Source: Bacteroidales bacterium
GTDB taxonomy: Bacteria > Bacteroidota > Bacteroidia > Bacteroidales > UBA10428
Direction: 5' to 3'
NCBI GenBank assembly: GCA_016930375.1
Contig: JAFGGU010000021.1
Location: 1 to 64,000, forward strand
DNA: 64,000 nucleotides
The translations under genes and the position numbers were made by a program. Below, one piece after another: positions 1 through 8,359 of the stretch (positions are counted from its first letter, which is position 1; the number at the start of each line of letters is the position of its first letter). The notes under the pieces are model-generated. The model did not search any database. It was not told the origin of the DNA and saw nothing but the letters and a program-made list of their open reading frames with translations.

Positions 1-33
1 ATCAGCTGCTCTGGCCAACTGAGCTACATCGGC
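1..33 (-). tRNA. tRNA, 5' part only (probably tRNA-Thr)
   Basis: Read on the minus strand, this begins with the acceptor half GCCGATG, then TA, a GCTC/GAGC D-arm with an AGTTGG loop, and the 5' side of the anticodon stem (GCTGA). The window edge cuts it just before the anticodon, so the isotype cannot be read. Thr is suggested only because an rpsU-xerC-hpf run in Bacteroidota is commonly followed by a tRNA-Thr/Tyr/Gly group and tuf. Confidence 0.75.
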
Positions 34-98
34 AATACCCTCCAAAATCGGTTCGCAAATGTATAACAATTTATTTATATCACAAAATTATTTTTGAA

Positions 99-398
99 TT
101 ATAAGCCCCGCAGCTTCTCTTTGTGTTTAAGAATTTGCTGTTTTAATGCATCCACGACAATGTCCGTTGATTCTTCAAAAGACTTGCTTTGTTTGCGCGC
201 AAACAATTCACTACCAGGAATATCCACTCTGATTTCAACCACCTTGTTTTCGAGATCAGGCGTGTTCTCAAGCTTTAAGTACACTTCGGCATTGATGATG
301 TCATCGAAATAACGGGACAATTTGCTGACTTTCTTCTCAATAAAGCTTACAAGTTTGGTGTCGGCATCAAATCTAACTGCGTTAATTCTGACGTTCAT
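99..398 (-). CDS. hpf: ribosome hibernation promoting factor, short HPF/RaiA type
   Basis: A 99-residue protein matching the short HPF/RaiA (S30AE) family. Such proteins bind the small ribosomal subunit and silence or dimerise ribosomes in stationary phase. It starts MNVRINAVRFDAD, contains the KVSKLSRYFDDI helix, and has alternating charged strands; the C-terminal dimerisation domain of long HPF is absent. The ATG lies 17 bases after the xerC stop, so it is probably co-transcribed with rpsU and xerC. The tRNA follows downstream. Family assignment is firm; whether it acts more like RaiA or HPF cannot be told. Confidence 0.92.
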   Translation of the reverse strand: MNVRINAVRFDADTKLVSFIEKKVSKLSRYFDDIINAEVYLKLENTPDLENKVVEIRVDIPGSELFARKQSKSFEESTDIVVDALKQQILKHKEKLRGL

Positions 399-415
399 GA
401 CTATTCCTCCTAATT

Positions 416-1300
416 TTATGCTCGTGGATGAGCTTGTTTATATACTGATTTCAACTTTTCAAATGTATTGTGGGTATATACTTCAGTGGCTGACAGATTC
501 GCGTGGCCTAACAATTCCTTGATGGCATTCAGGTCAGCCCCCTGGTTCAACAGGTGCGTGGCAAAAGTGTGACGGAGGACATGCGGGCTTTTCTTATCAG
601 CAGTAGTGACCATCGACAAAAACTTTGTCACGATCCGGTGCACCATGCGTGGATAAATCTTTTTTCCAGCATGGGTCAGAAACAGCCAATCCTCATCAGG
701 GGACGGATGTTCGGTTTCCCTTTCCAGCATGTATTTCCCGAGAACCTCGCAGTAACTTCTGCTCAAAGGAATGATCCTCTCTTTGTTGCGCTTGCCAAGT
801 ACCTTGATTTGTTGCTGCTGTAAATCCACATCGGAGATCCGCATGTTAATCAGTTCGGAACGCCGCGTACCGGTGTTGTAGAATGTCTCAATGATCATCC
901 TGTTAAGAAACCCATCAAAATCATCCCCAAAGGAAATATCATCCAGCAAGGTCTCCATTTGCTTTTCGTTCACAAAGACAGGAAGTTTTTTACCTGATTT
1001 TGGCGTGAGAACCCTGGCTATGGGATTGGAAGTAATGATGCCTTCTTTTAATAAAAACCTGAAATAAGTTTTTAATGCTGATATCTTACGGTTGGTGGTT
1101 CGCGCGGAATGGCCAGATTCCATTAAATCCACAATCCAGCCGCGTATGAGGTGATGATCTACTGATGATTCTTCCGAATTGCTGTCTGCTGAACAATAAA
1201 TAAAGAATTGCTCCAGATCCTTGCGGTATGCATCAACAGTGTGGGGAGAGTAATGTTTGATGAACTGTATATATTGCAAAAAGTCACCGAAGTGCCTCAT
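416..1300 (-). CDS. xerC: tyrosine recombinase XerC/XerD family
   Basis: A 294-residue site-specific recombinase of housekeeping Xer size, which resolves chromosome dimers at dif with a partner Xer protein. The N-terminal SAM-like DNA-binding domain (about 1-90) is followed by a catalytic domain. Visible catalytic residues are the Arg in TGTRRSEL, the Lys in VLGKRNKERIIPL, the His and Arg in HVLRHTFATHLL, the His in ELLGHANL, and the nucleophile Tyr in TEVYTH. It sits between rpsU and hpf, a common Bacteroidota arrangement, which argues against a phage or transposon integrase. XerC versus XerD naming is uncertain. Confidence 0.9.
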   Translation of the reverse strand: MRHFGDFLQYIQFIKHYSPHTVDAYRKDLEQFFIYCSADSNSEESSVDHHLIRGWIVDLMESGHSARTTNRKISALKTYFRFLLKEGIITSNPIARVLTPKSGKKLPVFVNEKQMETLLDDISFGDDFDGFLNRMIIETFYNTGTRRSELINMRISDVDLQQQQIKVLGKRNKERIIPLSRSYCEVLGKYMLERETEHPSPDEDWLFLTHAGKKIYPRMVHRIVTKFLSMVTTADKKSPHVLRHTFATHLLNQGADLNAIKELLGHANLSATEVYTHNTFEKLKSVYKQAHPRA

Positions 1301-1367
1301 AAACTCAGGGATAATTAATTTGCCGGACTGATAGGGTAATTTGGATTATCCCCGCAAGATAACTTTT

Positions 1368-1559
1368 CTATTCTTCTGCCTGCTGTACCTGCTGAATGTA
1401 AATGGCTTTTTTTACCACCTCGCGTTTACGCATGGATGGTTTCTGAAATGCCTGCCTCGACCTCAATTCCTTGACAACACCGGTTTTTTCAAATTTCCGC
1501 TTGAATTTCTTTAATGCCCTCTCAATGTTTTCGCCTTCTTTAATAGGTACAATAATCAT
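1368..1559 (-). CDS. rpsU: 30S ribosomal protein S21
   Basis: A 63-residue basic protein starting MIIVPIKEGENIERALKKFKR, typical of bS21, a small-subunit protein near the anti-Shine-Dalgarno region of 16S rRNA. Length and Lys/Arg content fit the family. It is the first gene of the rpsU-xerC-hpf run and has a good Bacteroidota promoter directly upstream with a very short leader. Confidence 0.96.
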   Translation of the reverse strand: MIIVPIKEGENIERALKKFKRKFEKTGVVKELRSRQAFQKPSMRKREVVKKAIYIQQVQQAEE

Positions 1560-1580
1560 ACTTTGATTTTTTAATGAGCC

Positions 1581-1613
1581 GCAAATTTATTACTTTGACT
1601 CATATCTACCAAA
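1581..1613 (-). promoter_or_regulatory. Bacteroidota-type promoter of rpsU
   Basis: On the minus strand a TTTG at 1613-1610 is followed, about 20 bases later, by TAAATTTGC at 1589-1581. This matches the -33 TTTG / -7 TAnnTTTG pattern of the Bacteroidota primary sigma factor. The rpsU ATG is about 21 bases downstream of the -7 box. Confidence 0.7.
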
Positions 1614-1740
1614 TATTCCTGGTAAAAAAAATTAAGATGCAGTCATCCAAAATAATAACCTCTATCAGTCTGGTAATATCTAATACCTTAAATTTAGTGA
1701 ATTATTGGGAAAAAGAAAAGTTTATCCCTGTTAAAAGAAG

Positions 1741-2457
1741 TTAAATAAACAGGTATTTTTCAAGCTTTTCTATGTTTTCTGCAGGTACCAGTCCGTTCTT
1801 AACCAGCTCATCCAGGCTCCTGATGGTCTGAACCCTGGATCGGTACCTGATAATTCCTCTTGCCACGAACCTCCCGATATACGGATGCCGGGAAAGATCA
1901 TTTTCACTGGCTTCATTCACATTGAGCTTTATAATCCCCATTGTATCTGCCAGCAACCTGCTCCCTATTAAAGAATACACGCTGTCAGAGATTCCATAAA
2001 CCTCTTTGATTTGCCTTACATCGTAAAACCCTCCCAACAGGTTTCTGTAACGTACAATTCGCCTGGCCAGGACCGGCCCGATACAGGGAAGTTTTTCAAA
2101 ATCCGCGGAATCGGCCGAATTAATAGGGATGGGAACATACATGACTACCGGATCAATCCATGTCTTTCGTGCCTGATAGTCTGGATAATTTCTGAAGGTT
2201 TTGCTGTTTTTAAGTCTGTTTTCTTTGCGATATAGCTCAGTGCGCTGAAAACTGCTGTCCTTTTCAACCGTCAGCTGGCGTTCGAATGCCTCCAATTCCC
2301 GGAGGAAAGCCGTGTGTTCCTGATGATTCGCTTTAGGTTGACGGTGCGTCAGATAGAAGTTCAGGCCGGTACTGAGAAAGATAAGAATGACCAGTACCAA
2401 AACGCCTTTTCTTTCAAGGGAAGAGAATGAAAAAAAATCACGCAATAACTTTTTCAT
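1741..2457 (-). CDS. membrane-anchored ComEA-like helix-hairpin-helix protein
   Basis: About 238 residues from the ATG at MKKLLRDFFSFS. One N-terminal membrane segment (VLVLVILIFLS) precedes a charged linker and a series of helix-hairpin-helix units, including LPCIGPVLARRIVRYRNLLGGF with FYDVRQIKEVYGISDSV. These resemble the ComEA DNA-binding motif family. The protein may bind DNA at the cell envelope, but a competence role is not shown. A longer reading frame exists upstream with an ATG at 2481 and a TTG at 2532; I prefer the start directly ahead of the membrane segment, which matches the usual family beginning. Its upstream region carries the short repeat that follows the TamL-like gene. 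Confidence 0.75.
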   Translation of the reverse strand: MKKLLRDFFSFSSLERKGVLVLVILIFLSTGLNFYLTHRQPKANHQEHTAFLRELEAFERQLTVEKDSSFQRTELYRKENRLKNSKTFRNYPDYQARKTWIDPVVMYVPIPINSADSADFEKLPCIGPVLARRIVRYRNLLGGFYDVRQIKEVYGISDSVYSLIGSRLLADTMGIIKLNVNEASENDLSRHPYIGRFVARGIIRYRSRVQTIRSLDELVKNGLVPAENIEKLEKYLFI

Positions 2458-2538
2458 ATAACGAGGTTTGGTAGTACGCATGACAATTTCCGGACAGATA
2501 AAAATAATAATTTTATCTGATTTGATATGCAAAACCAG

Positions 2539-2563
2539 TCATCCTGAGCGAGTCGAAGGATGA
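2539..2563. repeat. short dispersed hairpin repeat, copy 1 (TCATCCT...AGGATGA)
   Basis: Seven-base arms TCATCCT and AGGATGA flank the core GAGCGAGTCGA. A related copy with core GAGCGGAGTCGA lies at 50286-50309. This copy sits five bases beyond the stop of the TamL-like gene and could act as a weak hairpin; it lacks a long U-run. Confidence 0.7.
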
Positions 2564-2567
2564 TTTT

Positions 2568-4913
2568 CTAGAATGGATACCCTATCCCAAACTTCACATG
2601 CAGATCTCTCAGCCCGAAATCCTTGAATACCGGTATCCACCTGTCTCCATCCGGCAGGGCTGGATCGCGAAGCTTGATGCCAAAATCCAGCCTTAGCAGG
2701 AAAAATGAAAAGTCAAACCGGGCCCCGAATCCCGAGCCCACTGCAATCTCCTTGTGAAACCTGTTCCAGTTGAATTCAGCGCCAGGTTTATCATCCTCTT
2801 TCCTCACCGCCCATATATTACCCACATCAAGAAACAGCGCGCCTTCCAGTTTCCAAACCACCTTAAACCGATACTCGATGTTGGCTTCAATTTTCATGTC
2901 ACCATTCTTGTTCGGATAATAGAACACGGAACTCAGGGTGGTATCTTTTTCCACATAGGAACCCGGCCCGAGATCACGGGTGTTCCAACCCCTGATACTG
3001 TTCGGCCCACCGGCAAAATATTTCTTTTCATAGGGAAGGGTGGTGGAATTCCCATACGGGTAGCCCAAACCAATGAAGAAATGATATACAAAGGTGTTTT
3101 GCCTGTCAACGATATTATAATAACTGAATTCAACGTCGCCCCGCATGTATTGAAAATAGGGGACTTTGAGTAAATTATAAGGTTCCTCCCGGTCCCCCTT
3201 GTTTAAGATCCTGCTGGAAAGATTCACCAAATTACCGGCAGACTCAATGGTAAAACGCGTGAAATAAAAATCCTTGCGCTTCCCGATACTCTGGTTATTC
3301 AACTCAAAGCCATAACGCGCAACATTTACCGTATGATCTTCAAAGCTGTAACCTAAAGGTGTATTCCGGATGGAGTCCAGAAACTCAGCTGATGAAAGAT
3401 TCTGAAAGATATTAACGTAGCTGAGCTCAAGAGGCCATATGGTATGTGTAAGATAGGGATTGCCTTTCCACCTGTAGGAGAATGAACTGTTCGCGATGGA
3501 GCGTGTATAGTCGGGTCTCGACTGGTAATTGAAGGATACCGAGAAAGATGTTTTGGGTTGGTATTTTTTTACGAAGCTTTGCAGTCGCAAGGGAGAAAAG
3601 AACTTTGGAAAAACGATGCTGGTTTCGGCACCGACTTCGTTCATGCTCCTGTATTTACCGTCGGACCGGTTCTTTAAGGCTTCAATGGCACCGGTAAACT
3701 TCATGTTGAACACTTCAGCACCCCTGAAAAGATTCAGGTTCTGATACAAAAGGTTTCCCCTTATCCCTAAATCACTGGCGGAATTGGTTCCTGCAATTTC
3801 AGTCTGGTAAGACTGCCGCTTCTTTTGCGCCATTTCTATGTGGCAATCCAGCAGCCCTTTAGATCCTATAGATTTCAGCGAATCATGATCCCTGAACGTA
3901 ATGTTCGTATACCGGATGATACTCAGATCCGACAAATTCCGGTAGGTTCGGCTTACATTGCTCAGTTTGTAATATTCTCCGGGAATAATGTAGCTATTAT
4001 TGGCTATCACTGCAGGTTTGAGGGCAGGTTTGCCTGCGTTGATAAAATATTGACCCTGGAAATGGTTGGTATCTGTTAAAAACGATCCGGTCCCCCTGGT
4101 TGTGGTGTTATCCAGGACTGAATATTCGGGATACACAAAAACATTGCCTATTTTATACTGGTGATGCCGCTTCACTTTGGTTCTCGGATCGGGTCTGCCT
4201 TCCACAAATTCCCGGATCCTTATCTCCAGGTCCACCGTATTATCCTCCGGATCCAGGGTGGCCGTATAAAAGATGTACTCTTTGGAGAAATAATAAAAGC
4301 CTTTTTCCTTCAGCAGGTTTTCAAGTCTCAACCTCTCCTGCTGCATAATGTCTTTATCGAATCGCCCTCGCTTTTTCAACAAGGAATTTAGCGTATCTGG
4401 TAAAATGAATGAGACAAGCCCCGTATCCTCAAAAAAGTATGAAATATTGCTGATCCGGTATGAATTATTGGCTTTGACAGTATACAGCGCGCGGGCATTT
4501 CTTCCCCTGAAAGTCACCGTGTCTTTCACTTCGGCATGATAGTATCCCTTGTTCTCAAGGTATTGCTTGAGTTGACCGGTACTGCTCTCTGTTAACCCCG
4601 GGTTGTAAATAACCGGTTCTTCCCCGATCCTCCTGAGCCAGTTGTGGGGCCATTTTTCCTTGTTGATATTCGAAAGGTTATACAGGAATAAATAAAACCT
4701 GAATCCAAAGAGTTTCTTGTTGGGTTTCTGAATGATATAACTTTTAAGCTGATCTTCCGGAATTTTTTTCTGAACATTATCTATCTTATTTTTGCTCAAC
4801 AGGTATTCCCCTTCAGGCACATATCTGGCCGGGGCACAGGAAGATATTGCAAAAGCAATAAGGAATAGTATCCCTTCAATTCTATGACTATCTATATAAC
4901 GAACGAAAAACAA
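2568..4913 (-). CDS. TamL-like outer-membrane lipoprotein (BamA/TamA superfamily)
   Basis: A 781-residue Omp85-family protein. The N-terminus has a lipobox ISSC followed by APARYVPEGEYLL, the hallmark of the Bacteroidota TamL lipoproteins. POTRA-like segments occupy roughly 40-260 (for example YLENKGYYHAEVKD). The C-terminal half is a surface-antigen barrel with a YFAGGPNSIRGW stretch matching the conserved xRG motif of Omp85 proteins, ending in an aromatic (YPF). TamL is thought to work with TamB in envelope or outer-membrane protein assembly. The only start in frame is TTG; an ATG seven bases further upstream is in another frame, so either TTG is used or the 5' end carries a sequence error. 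It is divergent from the methyltransferase gene. Confidence 0.85.
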   Translation of the reverse strand: MFFVRYIDSHRIEGILFLIAFAISSCAPARYVPEGEYLLSKNKIDNVQKKIPEDQLKSYIIQKPNKKLFGFRFYLFLYNLSNINKEKWPHNWLRRIGEEPVIYNPGLTESSTGQLKQYLENKGYYHAEVKDTVTFRGRNARALYTVKANNSYRISNISYFFEDTGLVSFILPDTLNSLLKKRGRFDKDIMQQERLRLENLLKEKGFYYFSKEYIFYTATLDPEDNTVDLEIRIREFVEGRPDPRTKVKRHHQYKIGNVFVYPEYSVLDNTTTRGTGSFLTDTNHFQGQYFINAGKPALKPAVIANNSYIIPGEYYKLSNVSRTYRNLSDLSIIRYTNITFRDHDSLKSIGSKGLLDCHIEMAQKKRQSYQTEIAGTNSASDLGIRGNLLYQNLNLFRGAEVFNMKFTGAIEALKNRSDGKYRSMNEVGAETSIVFPKFFSPLRLQSFVKKYQPKTSFSVSFNYQSRPDYTRSIANSSFSYRWKGNPYLTHTIWPLELSYVNIFQNLSSAEFLDSIRNTPLGYSFEDHTVNVARYGFELNNQSIGKRKDFYFTRFTIESAGNLVNLSSRILNKGDREEPYNLLKVPYFQYMRGDVEFSYYNIVDRQNTFVYHFFIGLGYPYGNSTTLPYEKKYFAGGPNSIRGWNTRDLGPGSYVEKDTTLSSVFYYPNKNGDMKIEANIEYRFKVVWKLEGALFLDVGNIWAVRKEDDKPGAEFNWNRFHKEIAVGSGFGARFDFSFFLLRLDFGIKLRDPALPDGDRWIPVFKDFGLRDLHVKFGIGYPF

Positions 4914-4964
4914 GAGACATCATTTTTGAAATCATGGTAATACCGGTAACTTCGGTTATTTTAT

Positions 4965-4972
4965 TACCTTCG
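4965..4972 (+). promoter_or_regulatory. possible -7 box (TACCTTCG)
   Basis: TACCTTCG resembles TAnnTTTG with one mismatch, and no clear -33 TTG is visible. If real, transcription starts near 4979 and the methyltransferase begins at the GTG at 5000. Confidence 0.3.
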
Positions 4973-4999
4973 TCCAAAGATAGTTTTATTACCCAAAAA

Positions 5000-5779
5000 G
5001 TGCTAGGCCGGAATCAAATAAAATACCTGGGTTCACTTAAAATCAAGAAATTCAGAAGAACTCACAGGCAATTCCTCGTTGAAGGTGACAAAATTGTGCG
5101 GGATCTTATACGCACCAAGCAGGCAGTCATCCGGCTGCTTATTGCCGAACCTGCGTGGTTATCAGAAAACCGGATCGTTTCTTCACCATATATTCAGGAG
5201 ATCATGGAAGCTGAGCTGACTGACATCCGTCGCATAAGCTCCCTTGAAACACCCCCTCCGGCAATCGCTCTGCTGGATATGCCTGAAGTTAGCTATAAGG
5301 ATGAGGAGATTTTTACTTCTGTTTCCATTGCACTCGACGCTATCCAGGACCCGGGTAACCTGGGAACGATCATCCGCACTGCGGATTGGTTTGGGATCAG
5401 GAACATTTTCTGCAATGAAGCTTGTGCCGACTGCTACAATCCGAAAGTAGTACAGGCCTCGATGGGAGCCATTCTCCATGTCGGTATCCATTATGTTGAC
5501 CTTGCGGAATTCCTTGCCGGGTTTTCCGGAAAGCCTGATTTTACGGTTTACGGCACATATATGGACGGAATACCGGTCACCTCCGTCACTCCTGCAAAAC
5601 AGGGTATCATCGTTTTTGGCAACGAATCCCGCGGAATTTCTGCGGAAATTTCTCCCTTCATTGTGCAAAGGTTGACCATACCGCCCGGAACGACGGAACA
5701 GGGTCGGGTGGAATCGCTGAACGTTTCCTCCGCAGTGGCCATTGTCTGTAATGCTTTTATGGGAATAAAAACAACCTGA
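5000..5779 (+). CDS. TrmH/SpoU-family RNA methyltransferase
   Basis: An S-adenosylmethionine-dependent SPOUT methyltransferase that modifies a ribose 2'-OH in rRNA or tRNA. An N-terminal RNA-binding part (QIKYLGSLKIKKFRRTHRQFLVEG) leads to the SpoU domain. The three SPOUT motifs are present: DPGNLGTIIRTADWFG, FGNESRGIS, and IPPGTTEQGRVESLNVSSA, the last forming the cofactor knot. With the GTG start the protein is about 259 residues, the usual length. An ATG at 4934 would add 22 residues but lies only 20 bases from the divergent TamL start and upstream of the likely promoter. The exact substrate cannot be told. Confidence 0.85.
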   Translation: MLGRNQIKYLGSLKIKKFRRTHRQFLVEGDKIVRDLIRTKQAVIRLLIAEPAWLSENRIVSSPYIQEIMEAELTDIRRISSLETPPPAIALLDMPEVSYKDEEIFTSVSIALDAIQDPGNLGTIIRTADWFGIRNIFCNEACADCYNPKVVQASMGAILHVGIHYVDLAEFLAGFSGKPDFTVYGTYMDGIPVTSVTPAKQGIIVFGNESRGISAEISPFIVQRLTIPPGTTEQGRVESLNVSSAVAIVCNAFMGIKTT

Positions 5780-5821
5780 AGTATGAAGAACTATTTTTCT
5801 TTAATCCTTAAATATTATACC

Positions 5822-6235
5822 ATGAAAACGAGATTATTATTGCTTTCCCTGGGTTTTGCTGCACTATTGAGTGCCTGCAACCAACAAAAGCCTGTTGAAA
5901 CTCCTGCAGTTGACTCTGCTGCTGTTGCTCCTGCTGTAACGCAGAAACTGATCACGGCCAAGGTTTTTCTGAAAACCGAAAAAGTGGCGGATTTTATAGC
6001 TGCTGCCAAAGCCATGGTTGACAGTTCCAATGCCGAAGCAGGTTGTATCAGCTACCAGCTGTACCAGAACCCATACGATCAGAGCCAGTTCATATTTGTT
6101 GAAGTTTGGAAAGACCAGGCCGCCATTGATGCCCACTTTGCCATGCCCTATTTTACTGCCTGGGGACCCAAGACACAGGACTGGATGGCAATGCCTGCAG
6201 AATTGAAGATTTATGATGTGGCGGCTCAGAATTGA
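5822..6235 (+). CDS. lipoprotein with antibiotic-biosynthesis-monooxygenase (ABM) domain
   Basis: A 137-residue protein with a clear lipoprotein signal (MKTRLLLLSLGF, lipobox LLSAC). It carries one ABM/YgiN-type ferredoxin-like domain (about 45-135), recognisable from KVFLKTEKVADFIAAAKAMV, the GCISYQLYQNP segment and FVEVWKDQAAIDAHFAMPYF. Cytoplasmic relatives include quinol monooxygenases; a periplasmic lipidated form is of unknown function. An upstream in-frame ATG at 5783 would bury the signal peptide, so the later ATG is preferred. It lies 36 bases ahead of the metallopeptidase lipoprotein gene. Confidence 0.8.
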   Translation: MKTRLLLLSLGFAALLSACNQQKPVETPAVDSAAVAPAVTQKLITAKVFLKTEKVADFIAAAKAMVDSSNAEAGCISYQLYQNPYDQSQFIFVEVWKDQAAIDAHFAMPYFTAWGPKTQDWMAMPAELKIYDVAAQN

Positions 6236-6270
6236 AGCTGCTTTCAGTACATTTACCAAATGCATGAAAT

Positions 6271-8322
6271 ATGAAACCTTTTTCCTGTTTGCTTTTGCTT
6301 TCCGTGCTGTTTGTTCAGTGCCGTAAAAGTCCGGATAGTCCTATGGAAAAACAAGCATTTATTTTGGAAAACGCCATGAAACAGGTGGTTGATTCACTTG
6401 TTCAGAAGAACGGCGAAGAACAAAGAGACCGGATTACCCGCGGAGTCAGTCAGGTTGCCTCTTTCTGGAAAGAAACGGACGGAACGGGCGACGAATTTGC
6501 AGCGTATTGCAGGAATAATTACATCAGTGATAAAGATCAGCTGGATAAGGTTTTTCAGCGGATCTCGACCAATATGGAGGTTATCCTCGGTTATTTCAAC
6601 AAGATATCAGCTGATCTGCAGCGTCCCCTGCACCTCGATATGGGTGATATACTTTCGGTGGATGAGTCCTTCGGATCCTATAGTCCTGTTACCCACTTCA
6701 AAGATGATTTCTTTAACAACAAGATCGCCTTTCTGATTGCGCTGAATTTTCCGCATTACAGCCTGGAGGAGAAAACCAGGCTATCGTCATCCTGGTCCAG
6801 GAAAGACTGGGCGTATGCCAGGCTGGGCGATCTGTTTGATTCACGCATTCCTTCAGAGGTAAATCAACAGGTTGTCAACTCGCTGACAAAATCGGACATG
6901 TATATTGCCGATTATAATGTTTTTGCGGGGGAACTGTTAAATAACGCAGGCAAAACCCTTTTCCCGCCTGATATGAAGTTATTAAGCCATTGGAACATAC
7001 GGGATGAGATCAAGTCCAATTACGGCAACGCAGAAGGGCTTGAAAAACAACGCCTGTTGTATGAAGTGATGAAAAGGATCATCACCCAGGAGATCCCATC
7101 GCAGGTGATCAATTCACCGGTCTATACCTGGAATCCTGTCACCAACAAGGTGTTTGATGACAGGAATGAAATTGTGGCCACACCGGAACCTTCCGTGAGG
7201 TATGCCATGATACTCGACTACTTTCATGCACAGCAGAAGGTGGATCCCTATTATCAAGGTCTGAATACCTACCTGCTCCGCAGTTTTGAAAAGGATATGG
7301 AAGTACCGCTGGCTGATCTTGAGAACCTTTTTACGACCTATCTTTCATCGCCTGAAATGGGGAAAATAGCAGGGGTGATCAGGAATCGCCTGGGGCGTGA
7401 CCTGGAGCCTTTTGACATCTGGTATGATGGCTTCAAGACCCGCACGTCTATTCCTGCGGAGACCCTGGATAAGGTAACCCGGAAAAAGTATCCCAACCCG
7501 GAAGCTGTGCAGCAGGATCTGCCTAATATACTTGTCAAACTGGGATTTAACCGGGACAAGGCCCTTTCAATTGCATCCAAAGTACAGGTGGATCCGGCAC
7601 GCGGATCGGGGCATGCCTGGGGAGCAGAAACACGCGAGCAGAAATCCTTGCTCCGGACCAGGATCTCCGCCGATGGCATGGATTACAAGGGTTATAATAT
7701 CGCGGTGCATGAATTCGGACACAATGTTGAACAGACCATCAGCTTGCACAACGTGGATTATTACCTGCTTCATGGTGTACCCAATACGGCTTTCACCGAA
7801 ACCCTGGCTTTCCTGTTCCAGAAGAATGATCTGGCGCTGCTGGGTATAACAGGTAACAATGCAATGCAGGAGTATTACAATAATCTCGACAATGCCTGGG
7901 GCCTTTATGAGATTATGGGCGTGTCGCTGGTGGATATCGGAATCTGGAAATGGCTGTATGCCAATCCGGGAGCCAATCCGGAATCATTGAAGGAGGCTGT
8001 GAACAATATCGCGAAAGATATCTGGAACCGGTATTATGCACCGGTCCTTGGGATGAAGGACCAGCCCATACTGGCCATTTATTCACACATGGTGAACTCG
8101 CCCCTGTATTTACCGAATTACGCCTATGGTCATATCATTGAATTTCAGCTGACCGATTACCTGAAAGACAAGGATTTTGCCAGCGAAGTGGAACGCATGT
8201 ATAGTTTGGGCCGCCTTACACCCCAGCAATGGATGAAGGATGCCGTCGGCAGCAGTATCTCGGTGCAGCCGATTATAAATACCATAAATGATGCATTATT
8301 GAAAATTGTAGAGACGCATTGA
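6271..8322 (+). CDS. lipoprotein zinc metallopeptidase of the HEFGH type (M3-like)
   Basis: A 683-residue lipoprotein (signal MKPFSCLLLLSVLF, lipobox VQC). A zinc site HEFGH is at about residues 480-484, and a candidate third ligand Glu is at about 510 in NTAFTETLAFLF. The 26-residue spacing after the second His matches M3/gluzincin enzymes. A later NYAYGHIIEF segment resembles the Tyr-rich substrate region of that clan. The overall sequence is not a standard Dcp or oligopeptidase F, so the substrate is unknown; peptide turnover in the periplasm or outer membrane is likely. The last codons (VETH and stop) fall within a hairpin repeat. Confidence 0.7.
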   Translation: MKPFSCLLLLSVLFVQCRKSPDSPMEKQAFILENAMKQVVDSLVQKNGEEQRDRITRGVSQVASFWKETDGTGDEFAAYCRNNYISDKDQLDKVFQRISTNMEVILGYFNKISADLQRPLHLDMGDILSVDESFGSYSPVTHFKDDFFNNKIAFLIALNFPHYSLEEKTRLSSSWSRKDWAYARLGDLFDSRIPSEVNQQVVNSLTKSDMYIADYNVFAGELLNNAGKTLFPPDMKLLSHWNIRDEIKSNYGNAEGLEKQRLLYEVMKRIITQEIPSQVINSPVYTWNPVTNKVFDDRNEIVATPEPSVRYAMILDYFHAQQKVDPYYQGLNTYLLRSFEKDMEVPLADLENLFTTYLSSPEMGKIAGVIRNRLGRDLEPFDIWYDGFKTRTSIPAETLDKVTRKKYPNPEAVQQDLPNILVKLGFNRDKALSIASKVQVDPARGSGHAWGAETREQKSLLRTRISADGMDYKGYNIAVHEFGHNVEQTISLHNVDYYLLHGVPNTAFTETLAFLFQKNDLALLGITGNNAMQEYYNNLDNAWGLYEIMGVSLVDIGIWKWLYANPGANPESLKEAVNNIAKDIWNRYYAPVLGMKDQPILAIYSHMVNSPLYLPNYAYGHIIEFQLTDYLKDKDFASEVERMYSLGRLTPQQWMKDAVGSSISVQPIINTINDALLKIVETH

Positions 8323-8331
8323 ATGCGTCTC
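8308..8331 (+). repeat. GTAGAGACG hairpin repeat, copy 1; probable terminator
   Basis: GAGACGCATT is followed directly by GAATGCGTCTC and then TTTTC, forming a tight hairpin. The TGA stop of the metallopeptidase lies at the centre. Related copies are at 26925-26951 and, more distantly, 35820-35843. It probably ends plus-strand transcription ahead of the convergent barrel gene. Confidence 0.75.
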
Positions 8332-8359
8332 TTTTCATTGCAATGCGTATCTATGTTTT

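Noticed and set aside
416-1300. Phage or transposon integrase
   Set aside because: Length, full Xer motif set and housekeeping rpsU/hpf neighbours point to XerC/D.
5183-5668. Long minus-strand frame opposite the methyltransferase
   Set aside because: No family resemblance; the plus strand carries all SPOUT motifs.
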